From assembly GCA_963734725.1 (NCBI GenBank), contig CAVTIX010000028.1:1-64000 (forward strand): a stretch of DNA of 64,000 nucleotides. Reading direction: 5' to 3'. Below are positions 34,718-42,309 of this stretch, piece after piece. Source of the DNA: DASXKD01 sp963734725. Its GTDB lineage: Bacteria; Actinomycetota; Actinomycetes; Streptosporangiales; Streptosporangiaceae. The stretch's first letter is position 1; the number at the start of each line of letters is the position of its first letter. Under the pieces are notes generated by a model, which was not told the DNA's origin, ran no database searches, and was given only the letters and a program-made list of their open reading frames with translations. The position numbers and the translations under genes were made by a program.

Positions 34718-36327
34718 GACTGCCCCGCTTCGAGGAACTGCTCCCGGCCTTCCAGGAACTCGCTCGCCGGGTTGAAGTAGCCCTCGGCGCGCTCGATGAC
34801 CCCGTCCAGGCCGCGGCCGCCGTTGGCGGGCCGGCGTGTCACCCCGAACGTGCCGTCGGCGATGGCGTTCAGCAGCCCTTCGGCGGTGATCCGGCGCAGC
34901 AGGTCCACCGACTCGGCGAGCACCTGTTGGGCGCGGCGCTCGATGAAGCCGCCCGGCGGGGGCCGGAAGTTCTCGCCGAGACGGCCCGCCGCCCGCAGCA
35001 CGTATCGCACGTTTTCCAGGGCCAGATCCCGGTCGGACAGGAACGGGGTGTGGATCCCCTCGGTCATCATGCCGATGAGCAGGATCGACTGATCGGTCAG
35101 CGCGCCGCACAAATTGAAGAACGCGTCTAGCAGGTACCCGGCGAACACGTTGCCGGTCATGTGCTTGGTCGGCGGCATGTACTTCAGCGGCGCGCCGGGG
35201 AACAGCTGCCTGACGAGCTGTGCGTGGGCGAGCTCGAGCAGGAATGAGTCGGGCGCCCCGGGGTTGATCTCGAACGCGTGGCCCAGCCCGAGCTGCCCGG
35301 TGGCCAGCCCCGCCTCCCGGCCGAAGTACTCGTTGAGCAGCTGGCTGACCACCACCGTGTGCGCGGCGTCCACCGCGTCGGCGGTGGTCAGGTAGTTGTC
35401 CTCGCCGGTGTTGATGATGATCCCGGCGCGGGCGTGGACCTGCCGGGAGAACCGCTGGTCGATGAAGGTCCGGCGCGGGTTGATGTCACGGAAGATGATC
35501 CCGTACATGCAGTCGTTCAGCATCATGTCCAGGCGCTCGAGCCCGGCCAGCGCGGCGATCTCGGGCATGCACAGTCCCGAGGCGTAGTTGGTGAGCCGGA
35601 CGTACCGGCCCAGCTCGCGGGAGACGTCGTCCAGCGCGGACCGCATCAGGCGGAAGTTCTCCCTGGTCGCGTACGTGCCCGCGTATCCTTCCCGGGTGGC
35701 GCCCTCGGGCACGTAGTCGAGCAGGGACTGGCCGGTGGAGCGGATCACCGCGATGATGTCCGCGCCTTCCCGCGCCGCCGCCTGCGCCTGCGGGATGTCC
35801 TCGTAGATGTCCCCGGTGGCGACGATGAGGTAGATCCACGGCTTGGGCGGGTCGGCGGTGGCGCGGATCATCGCCTCGCGTTCCGCCTTGCGCGCATCGA
35901 TCCGGGTGAAGCCGTCGGAGAGCGCCGCGGTCGCCGCCATCCGGGCCGCTCCGGCGTCCGCGCCCTCGGGCAGCCGGAACTTCACCCTGCCCGCGGCAGC
36001 GTCGCTGGCCAGCGCGGCCAGGCTCGGATAGCCGCCGGAGATCAGCGCGTGCCAGGCGGGCAGCGCCACCCCGTGCTCCAGGCCGCACCCGTCGGCCACC
36101 GCATCGACGAGGTGGTTCACCCACGGCATGCCGTCCTCCGGATCGGCGCCGTCGAGGCCGCCAAGCCGCAGCACCGCCCGTTCCACCGACACCGTCGTGT
36201 GCGTGCGGGCCATCTCGACGATGGGCTGGCCCGCGATCGCGGCCAGCTCCCGCGCCTGGCGGACGACCTCGGGGTCCAGGTTGAGCGCGGGCATCACGTG
36301 CCCGGCCTTGATGTCGCTACCCGGCAT
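34714..36327 (-). CDS. kamD: Lysine 5,6-aminomutase alpha subunit
   Basis: A 537-residue TIM-barrel subunit binding PLP and adenosylcobalamin with KamE (clostridial KamD is about 516 residues). Characteristic segments are KPWIYLIVATGDIYEDIPQA, STGQSLLDYVPEGATREGYA, PRRTFIDQRFSRQVHARAG and KYMPPTKHMTGN. The ATG at 36327 (MPGSDIKAG) was chosen over an ATG 96 bases upstream that lies in kdd. It overlaps kdd by 11 bases and kamE by 4. Confidence 0.88.
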   Translation of the reverse strand: MPGSDIKAGHVMPALNLDPEVVRQARELAAIAGQPIVEMARTHTTVSVERAVLRLGGLDGADPEDGMPWVNHLVDAVADGCGLEHGVALPAWHALISGGYPSLAALASDAAAGRVKFRLPEGADAGAARMAATAALSDGFTRIDARKAEREAMIRATADPPKPWIYLIVATGDIYEDIPQAQAAAREGADIIAVIRSTGQSLLDYVPEGATREGYAGTYATRENFRLMRSALDDVSRELGRYVRLTNYASGLCMPEIAALAGLERLDMMLNDCMYGIIFRDINPRRTFIDQRFSRQVHARAGIIINTGEDNYLTTADAVDAAHTVVVSQLLNEYFGREAGLATGQLGLGHAFEINPGAPDSFLLELAHAQLVRQLFPGAPLKYMPPTKHMTGNVFAGYLLDAFFNLCGALTDQSILLIGMMTEGIHTPFLSDRDLALENVRYVLRAAGRLGENFRPPPGGFIERRAQQVLAESVDLLRRITAEGLLNAIADGTFGVTRRPANGGRGLDGVIERAEGYFNPASEFLEGREQFLEAGQS

Positions 36328-37408
36328 GACCGTCACCTTCCGCCGTCCGGCTCTCGAAAATCCGCCGCACCCCGGGCTCGGCGCGGACCAGGTCCAGCGC
36401 GAGGGCGGCATGCCCCGGTACATACCCGTTGCCGATGAGCATCGTGATGTCGGCGGCTATCCCTTCGGCGCCCAGCGCGGCCGCGCTGAACGAGGTGGCC
36501 ATCGAGAAGAAGATCACCGTGCCGCCGTCCGCGGTGGCCAGCACGGCGCCGCCCTCGCAGCCGGGCACGTCCACGCACACCACGGTCACCTGGGCGGGGC
36601 CTCCGGCGTCGCGGACCGCTGCGGCGACCGTGGCGGGATCCCGCGCGTCGGCTATCACCACCCGGTCGGCCAGCCCGGCGGAGGCAAGCAGGTCCGCCTC
36701 GGCCTGCGTTGGCACCAGGCCGATCACGCTTCCCGCGCCGGCCTTCTTGGCTGCCACCGCGGACAGGCTGCCGCTCTTGCCCGCGGCGCCCAGGATGGCG
36801 ACCGCCGGGGCGGCGGCGCCGGCCGCGGCCTGGCGCACCACCCGGCTGGTCAGCGCCGGCGCACCGCATACGTCGAGCACCGCGAGCGCGAGCGGGACCG
36901 GCAGGTCATCGGGGAGCACCGCGGCGATCGAGCGGCCGAACAGGATCGCGTGGCCGTCGCATGGGACCTGCTCGGAACGGCCATCCCAGCGGGCCAGCCC
37001 GTCGGTGATCGCCAGCGGCGTAAGGCTGAGCGACACCAGGGTGGCGACCCGGTCGCCGGGGGCCAGCCCCAGTGGCGAGTCCGGCCCGGCCTCTTCGACA
37101 ACGCCAGTGAGCATGCCGCCCGAGCCGGTCACCGGGTTCTGCATCTTGCCCCGCTCGGCGACGATGCTGAGCACCGCCCCGCGCAGCGCCGCGGCCAGGT
37201 CGACGCCGTTCGGGCGCTCGGCCGCGGCCTCGGTGAGCTGGCGGAACGACGCGGCGTCCAGGTTCAGCCGGTCAACCCGGATCCGGGCTTCGTCTGGCCA
37301 CAGCACCGGACTCGGGTCGAGCCGCCAGGCCGCTTGCGGCAGCGCTCCCGCGGGCTCGATGACCCGGTGCAGGCCGAGCGGCGAACTCGGGAAGTTTTGT
37401 TGTTGCAT
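36317..37408 (-). CDS. kdd: L-erythro-3,5-diaminohexanoate dehydrogenase
   Basis: A 363-residue NAD-linked dehydrogenase that oxidises 3,5-diaminohexanoate to 3-keto-5-aminohexanoate, the step after the two aminomutases. The coenzyme site is AVAILGAAGKSGSLSAVAAK in a Rossmann domain within an alcohol-dehydrogenase-like frame, without zinc-ligand Cys clusters. SGGMLTGVVEEAG and IGNGYVPGHAALALDL are family-like. It is the first gene of the kdd-kamD-kamE-kal operon. Confidence 0.85.
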   Translation of the reverse strand: MQQQNFPSSPLGLHRVIEPAGALPQAAWRLDPSPVLWPDEARIRVDRLNLDAASFRQLTEAAAERPNGVDLAAALRGAVLSIVAERGKMQNPVTGSGGMLTGVVEEAGPDSPLGLAPGDRVATLVSLSLTPLAITDGLARWDGRSEQVPCDGHAILFGRSIAAVLPDDLPVPLALAVLDVCGAPALTSRVVRQAAAGAAAPAVAILGAAGKSGSLSAVAAKKAGAGSVIGLVPTQAEADLLASAGLADRVVIADARDPATVAAAVRDAGGPAQVTVVCVDVPGCEGGAVLATADGGTVIFFSMATSFSAAALGAEGIAADITMLIGNGYVPGHAALALDLVRAEPGVRRIFESRTAEGDGHAG

Positions 37409-37411
37409 AGT

Positions 37412-37443
37412 ATTCTCTCGGAAGATTCTTTCGTATCTTTCAA
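37412..37443. promoter_or_regulatory. Direct repeats in the kdd/kamA divergent promoter region
   Basis: The 85 bp between kdd and kamA are AT-rich. ATTCTCTCG (37412-37420) and ATTCTTTCG (37425-37433) repeat with a 13-base step, followed by TATCTTTCAA (37434-37443). These are candidate binding sites for a shared regulator of both transcription units. No regulator gene is adjacent. Confidence 0.35.
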
Positions 37444-37493
37444 GTATCTAAGGCTATCGTCCCGAATCAGCGGACCTGAACGGTGGTGACCAC

Positions 37494-38903
37494 GTGATCG
37501 AGCAACCGTATGTGTACCGGCGGGTGGAACTCGCTGAGCCCGATTGGACGCGGTTCCCCGGCTGGGCGCAAGTGACCCCCGAGGAGTGGGAGTCGGCGCA
37601 GTGGCAGCGGGCGCACTGCGTGAAGAACATCAGGCAGCTCCGCCAGGTGCTGGGCAGTGGCCTGAGCGAGGAGTTCTGCGCCGACCTGGAGCGGGACCAG
37701 CGGGAGCGGGCGACCATGTCCATGCTGGTGCCGCCGCAGATGCTCAACACGATGGCGCCAGGGACGCCCGCGGACGAGGCGGGCTTCACCGACGCGCTCT
37801 ACGCGGACCCGGTCCGCCGGTACATGATCCCGGTGTTCAGCGACCGCCGGACGGACTGGCCCTCCCACCCCTACGCCAGCAGGGACTCGCTGCACGAGGC
37901 GGAGATGTGGGCGGTCGAGGGCCTCACCCACCGGTACCCGACCAAGGTGCTCGCCGAGGTGCTGCCCACCTGCCCGCAGTACTGCGGGCACTGCACCCGG
38001 ATGGACCTGGTCGGCAACCCGACCCCGGTGATCGCCAAGCACAAGTTCGCGCTGGCCCGGGAGGACCGGCTCGGGGCGATGATCGCCTATTTGAAGGACA
38101 CGCCCGGGGTGCGGGACGTGGTGGTGTCCGGCGGGGACGTGGCCAACCTGCCCTGGCCGCGGCTGGAGGCATTCGTCGCCGCCCTGCTGGAGATCGACAG
38201 CATCCGCGACATCCGGCTGGCCAGCAAGGCGCTGATGGGGCTGCCACAGTTCTGGCTCAGCGACGAGGTCCGCGCCGGCATGGCGCGGCTCGGCGCCACG
38301 GCCCGGGAGCGGGGCGTGAGCATCGCGATCCACACGCACGTGAACGCGGCCCAGTCGGTGACACCGCTGGTGGCCCGGGCGGCGCGGGCGATGCTCGACA
38401 CCGGCATCCGGGACGTGCGCAACCAGGGCGTGCTGCTGTGCGGCGTGAACGACAGCGCGAAGGCGCTGCTGGACCTCAGCTTCACGCTGCTGGATGGGGC
38501 GAACATCCTGCCGTACTACTTCTACATGTGCGACATGATCCCCGGCAGCGAGCACTGGCGGGTGTCCCTGGCGCAGGCCCAGGCCCTGCAGCACCAGATC
38601 ATGGGGTACCTGCCCGGGTTCGCCACGCCGCGGATCGTCTGCGACGTGCCGTACGTGGGCAAGCGCTGGGTGCACCAGGTGTCCCGGTACGACGCCGAGC
38701 GCGGCATCTCCTGCTGGACCAAGAACTACCGGACCGCGGTCGAGGCCGACGACGCGCTCGCGCTGCGCCGGGAGTACGCCTACTACGACCCGATCCACAC
38801 CCTGCCCGCCACGGGCCAGCAGTGGTGGCGGGACCGGGCCCGCCGCCCGGAAGGCGCCGACATGGCCACGATCGGGGCCGGCCTCACCCCGGCTGCGCAG
38901 TAA
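37494..38903 (+). CDS. kamA: Lysine 2,3-aminomutase (radical SAM, PLP)
   Basis: A 469-residue enzyme converting L-lysine to beta-lysine. The radical-SAM cluster Cys residues are C160, C164 and C167 in CPQYCGHC. Two acidic residues that bind the lysine side-chain amine in the clostridial enzyme have counterparts in YMCDMIPGSEHW and CDVPYVGKRW, and the latter also holds the likely PLP Lys. It is about 50 residues longer than clostridial KamA. It starts with GTG and is divergent from the kdd operon; its end overlaps the convergent MFS gene by 20 bases. Confidence 0.88.
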   Translation: MIEQPYVYRRVELAEPDWTRFPGWAQVTPEEWESAQWQRAHCVKNIRQLRQVLGSGLSEEFCADLERDQRERATMSMLVPPQMLNTMAPGTPADEAGFTDALYADPVRRYMIPVFSDRRTDWPSHPYASRDSLHEAEMWAVEGLTHRYPTKVLAEVLPTCPQYCGHCTRMDLVGNPTPVIAKHKFALAREDRLGAMIAYLKDTPGVRDVVVSGGDVANLPWPRLEAFVAALLEIDSIRDIRLASKALMGLPQFWLSDEVRAGMARLGATARERGVSIAIHTHVNAAQSVTPLVARAARAMLDTGIRDVRNQGVLLCGVNDSAKALLDLSFTLLDGANILPYYFYMCDMIPGSEHWRVSLAQAQALQHQIMGYLPGFATPRIVCDVPYVGKRWVHQVSRYDAERGISCWTKNYRTAVEADDALALRREYAYYDPIHTLPATGQQWWRDRARRPEGADMATIGAGLTPAAQ

Positions 38904-40056
38904 CCTCCAGCGCCGCGACAGGCACCAGCGCCGCCGCGGCCAGCGGCAGGACCGCGGCCACCGCGAATGCCGCCGGGTAGCCGTCCGCAGCGACCAGCAC
39001 GGCGATGACCGGCGGCGTTGCGGCCGCCATCAGGTTCTGCCCGGTGTTCTGGATGCCGAGGGCGCGGCCGGCCCACCGCGGCCCGGCGTACTCGGCCACC
39101 GCGGTGAACGCGAGCCCGTTGGTGCTGACCGCGAGCACGGAGGCGGCGAGCAGCGCAGGCACCGCCAGCGGCGACGTGCCCCCGGCGGCAGCGGCCAGGG
39201 CCACCAGGATGGCCGCGGTGGCCAGGGCCAGCGCGCGCATCGGCCGCATCCGGCTGCCCACCCGGTCCGACCAGTACCCGGCCGCCAGCCGGGACCCGGC
39301 GCCGGCGGTCGCGGTCAGCGCCAGCAGCGCCCCGGCGGCCGGGGCCGGCCAGTGCCGGGCGGTGACCAGGAAGACCAGGGCGAACGTGGCCACCGTGAAC
39401 TGCGGGACGACCAGCAGCGCGCTCGCCGCGTGCAACCGCCACAGGGCGGGCGCCCGGTACGGTGAGGCCGCCTGTCCCCGCCCGGCCCGCGCCTGCTGCA
39501 CCGGATCGCGGACCACCACGACCACCAGCAGCACGGCGGCCAGGCAGAACGCGCCAAGGAACGCCAGGCCCGCCGCGAGCCCGTGCGCCGCGAGCGTGGG
39601 CAGGCTTATCGCGGCGACCGCGACGCCGAGCGGCTGGGCGCTCTGCCGGATGCCCATCGCCAGCCCGCGCTGCGACGCGAACCAGCCGAGGATGAGCCGC
39701 CCGCTCGCCGCGTACACCGATGCGCCCGCCGCCCCGGCGGCCACCAGGCACCCGCCAAGCGCGACGGTCCCGTGGACACCGGTGGCGGCGAGCAGTATCA
39801 CGCCCGCGGCGGCGAGCCCGCTGGCCAGCACCAGGCGCTCCCCGAAACGGTCCGCGGCCGCTCCCCAGGCGACCAGTGTGAGCAGCAGGCCGACCGTGGG
39901 GCAGGCGACGAGAACGCCCGCCTGCTCCAGGGACAGCCCGTGCGCCCGCAGCGCCGGGATCAGGTAAGCCAGCCCGTACTGGAACGTGCAGCCGGCGGTG
40001 AGCGCGATCGTCCCGGCCGCCAGCGTCAGCCAGCGCCTTGCCGGATTGCCATCCAC
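38884..40056 (-). CDS. MFS transporter, 12 membrane segments
   Basis: A 390-residue transporter with the cytoplasmic motif A-like GAAADRFGERLV in loop 2-3 and a second copy AGYWSDRVGSRMRP between helices 8 and 9. RQSAQPLGVAVAAISLPTLAAHG resembles the oxalate/formate and monocarboxylate-type MFS carriers. Its position, convergent with kamA, allows a role in uptake or export linked to lysine catabolism, but no substrate is indicated by sequence. Confidence 0.8.
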   Translation of the reverse strand: MDGNPARRWLTLAAGTIALTAGCTFQYGLAYLIPALRAHGLSLEQAGVLVACPTVGLLLTLVAWGAAADRFGERLVLASGLAAAGVILLAATGVHGTVALGGCLVAAGAAGASVYAASGRLILGWFASQRGLAMGIRQSAQPLGVAVAAISLPTLAAHGLAAGLAFLGAFCLAAVLLVVVVVRDPVQQARAGRGQAASPYRAPALWRLHAASALLVVPQFTVATFALVFLVTARHWPAPAAGALLALTATAGAGSRLAAGYWSDRVGSRMRPMRALALATAAILVALAAAAGGTSPLAVPALLAASVLAVSTNGLAFTAVAEYAGPRWAGRALGIQNTGQNLMAAATPPVIAVLVAADGYPAAFAVAAVLPLAAAALVPVAALEVTAQPG

Positions 40057-40063
40057 ATCGTGA

Positions 40064-41233
40064 TCATATCTGTCCGGTATATGAAACGCTGGAGGCTCGT
40101 AGCCGGACCGGCTGGGGCGTCCGGGCCGTGCTGGATCCCGGCCGCCCGCCAGACGCCACCGCGGCCCCCGGCCGTCGGTCAGCGAACCGCGCCCGCGCGA
40201 CGCCGTTAGGAGGCGGGCGGGGCCTCGCCCGAGCGGTCAGCGCCCACGTCCGCGCCGACCTCGGCGTGCGGTTCGCCGCCCGGGCCGGCGCCGGCCGCGG
40301 TCTCCGCGGCGCCCCCGCGCCGGCCGGCTCCCCCTCGGTCCCGGGGGGCTGCTCGCCCGCACCGGCCACGGCGCCATCCCCCGCCGCATCCGCCGTCGCC
40401 GCGCCGTCGCCAGCCGGGCTGGCCGCCGCCAGGTCGGGTGTGTTGCTGGGCAGGCCGTTGCCGCGGCGCTGGGTGTACCAGAACCACACTCCGCCCGCCA
40501 CGGTCCCGGCGATCGCCACGTACATGTTCAGCCGCAGCCCGAAGAAGTGCTCGGACGGGTCGACCCGCAGCGACTCTTCGAAGATGCGGAACGCCGAGTA
40601 CCCGGTGACGTACAGGGCGAACAGGCCGGGCACCTTGATGGCGCGATGATGGCCCAGCCACACCAGGCCAGCCGCGAGCGCGAGGTCGAAGATCAGCTCG
40701 TACAGGAACGTCGGCTGGAACGTGGTAAAGCTGAGGTAGCCGGCCGGCCGGGCGCCCGGCGGGATGTAGAGCCCCCACGGCAGGCTCGTCGGCCCGCCGA
40801 ACAGTTCCTTGTTGAAGTAGTTGCCGATACGGCCGATCGCCTGCGCGACCAGCAGCGCGGGCGCGACGGCGTCGGCGAACGCCCCAGCGTTCGCGCCGGC
40901 CCGGCGCACCCGCCAGATGCCCGCGGCCGCGCCGAACGCGATCCCGCCCCAGATCCCCAGACCCCCGTCCCAGACGGCGAAGACCCCGTACCAGTGGTGC
41001 GGGATGTACTGGGGGGTGGTGATGTCGAAGTAGATCCGGCCGCCGATGATGCCGGCCGGCACCGCCCACAGGGCGACATCGCCGACCAGGCCCGCGTCAC
41101 CGCCCATGCGCTGCCAGCGGCGCTGGGTGATGAGGATCGCGAGCGTAATCCCGATCACATACATCAGCCCGTAGTAGTGGATGTACAGCGGGCCGAGGTG
41201 GAAGCCGTTGACGGGCGGGCTGGGGATATGCAT
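40064..41233 (-). CDS. lgt: Prolipoprotein diacylglyceryl transferase, tail probably frameshifted
   Basis: Lgt attaches diacylglycerol from phosphatidylglycerol to the lipobox Cys of prolipoproteins in the membrane. The ATG at 41233 opens MHIPSPPVNGFHLGPLYIHY; the family signature GRIGNYFNKELFGGPT contains the essential Arg and Asn-Tyr region, and seven hydrophobic segments are visible. After the last helix is a long tail. In the literal frame it becomes Arg/Pro-rich and runs to 40064. One extra G in the run at 40312-40316 would switch it to GAAETAAGAGPGGEPHAEVG and a stop at 40206, giving about 342 residues. Confidence 0.85.
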   Translation of the reverse strand: MHIPSPPVNGFHLGPLYIHYYGLMYVIGITLAILITQRRWQRMGGDAGLVGDVALWAVPAGIIGGRIYFDITTPQYIPHHWYGVFAVWDGGLGIWGGIAFGAAAGIWRVRRAGANAGAFADAVAPALLVAQAIGRIGNYFNKELFGGPTSLPWGLYIPPGARPAGYLSFTTFQPTFLYELIFDLALAAGLVWLGHHRAIKVPGLFALYVTGYSAFRIFEESLRVDPSEHFFGLRLNMYVAIAGTVAGGVWFWYTQRRGNGLPSNTPDLAAASPAGDGAATADAAGDGAVAGAGEQPPGTEGEPAGAGAPRRPRPAPARAANRTPRSARTWALTARARPRPPPNGVARARFADRRPGAAVASGGRPGSSTARTPQPVRLRASSVSYTGQI

Positions 41234-41382
41234 GAGTCCGAGAGTAGCCGCCTGCGCCCGGGCTTCGCGGCGCGCCCGCAAGGCCCGCCCCCGTGACGCC
41301 AGCCCACCATCTCGACACGGCGCGGCAACCGCGAGACCCTACCTCCGTCGGAATGGGCCGGGACCGCGGGAGGACATGCCCG

Positions 41383-42306
41383 ATGAGCGTCAGGCAAAGG
41401 CCTTGGACGGTGGCGGACGTGCCGGACCAAAGCGGCCGCACCGCGGTCGTGACCGGTTCGAACTCCGGAATCGGGTTCGAGGCGGCCGCGGTGCTCGCGC
41501 GGCGCGGCGCGGATACCGTCCTGGCCTGCCGCGATACCGGCAAGGCGGAGGCCGCCGCGGCCCGGATGACCGCTGCCGCGCCGGGCGCCACCGTCTCGGT
41601 GGTGCGGCTCGACCTGGCCTCGCTGGACTCCGTCCGCGCCGCGGCGGCGGAGATCCTGGCCCGGCACGAGCGGCTTGAGCTGCTCATCAACAACGCCGGG
41701 CTGATGTGGCCGGCCTACGGCAAGACCGCCGAAGGCTTCGAGTTGCAATTCGGTACCAATCACCTCGGCCACTTCGCGCTCACCGGCCTGCTGCTCGAGG
41801 CCATGCTCCCGGCGCCCGGATCCCGGGTGGTCACGGTCAGCAGCAACGGCCACCGTGTCGGCCGGATCGACTTCGCCGACCTGCAGTCTGGGCAGCGCTA
41901 CGGCCGCATGACCGCCTACGCGCAGTCCAAGCTGGCGAACCTCCTGTTCACCTACGAGCTGCAGCGCCGGCTCGCCGCGGCGGCCGCGCCGACGGTGGCG
42001 CTCGCTGCCCATCCCGGTAACGCCTTCACCGACCTGACCCGTCACCTGCCCGCCGTGCTGCAGGCCGCCTACCCGGCTGTCGGGGGGCTGTTCGGCCAGA
42101 GCGCCGCGATGGGCGCGCTGCCCACCCTGCGCGCGGCCACCGACCCGGCCGCCGCGGGCGGGGAGTACTACGGGCCCGGCGGGCTGGCCCAGTTCAAGGG
42201 CTACCCGGTGCGGGTTTCCTCCACCGCCCGGTCCCATGACGAGAGCGCCCAGCGGCGGCTGTGGGCCGAGTCCGAGCGGCTCACCGGCGTGACCTACCCC
42301 GTCTAG
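41383..42306 (+). CDS. Short-chain dehydrogenase/reductase, retinol-dehydrogenase-like
   Basis: A 307-residue classical-like SDR. Coenzyme site VVTGSNSGIGFEAA, NNAG motif in LLINNAGLM, and catalytic Tyr-Lys in AYAQSKLANLLF with Ser in VTVSSNGHR. The Arg in LACRDTGKA suggests NADP(H). GGGAGGA precedes the start. The substrate is unknown; similar proteins act on lipophilic alcohols or ketones. It is convergent with the MoeA-PBP gene, ending four bases from it. Confidence 0.82.
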   Translation: MSVRQRPWTVADVPDQSGRTAVVTGSNSGIGFEAAAVLARRGADTVLACRDTGKAEAAAARMTAAAPGATVSVVRLDLASLDSVRAAAAEILARHERLELLINNAGLMWPAYGKTAEGFELQFGTNHLGHFALTGLLLEAMLPAPGSRVVTVSSNGHRVGRIDFADLQSGQRYGRMTAYAQSKLANLLFTYELQRRLAAAAAPTVALAAHPGNAFTDLTRHLPAVLQAAYPAVGGLFGQSAAMGALPTLRAATDPAAAGGEYYGPGGLAQFKGYPVRVSSTARSHDESAQRRLWAESERLTGVTYPV

Positions 42307-42309
42307 GGG

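Noticed and set aside
37409..37493. Cobalamin or lysine riboswitch before the B12-dependent lysine genes
   Set aside because: The gap is only 85 bp and lacks the B12-box or the lysine-riboswitch helices; only short direct repeats are visible.
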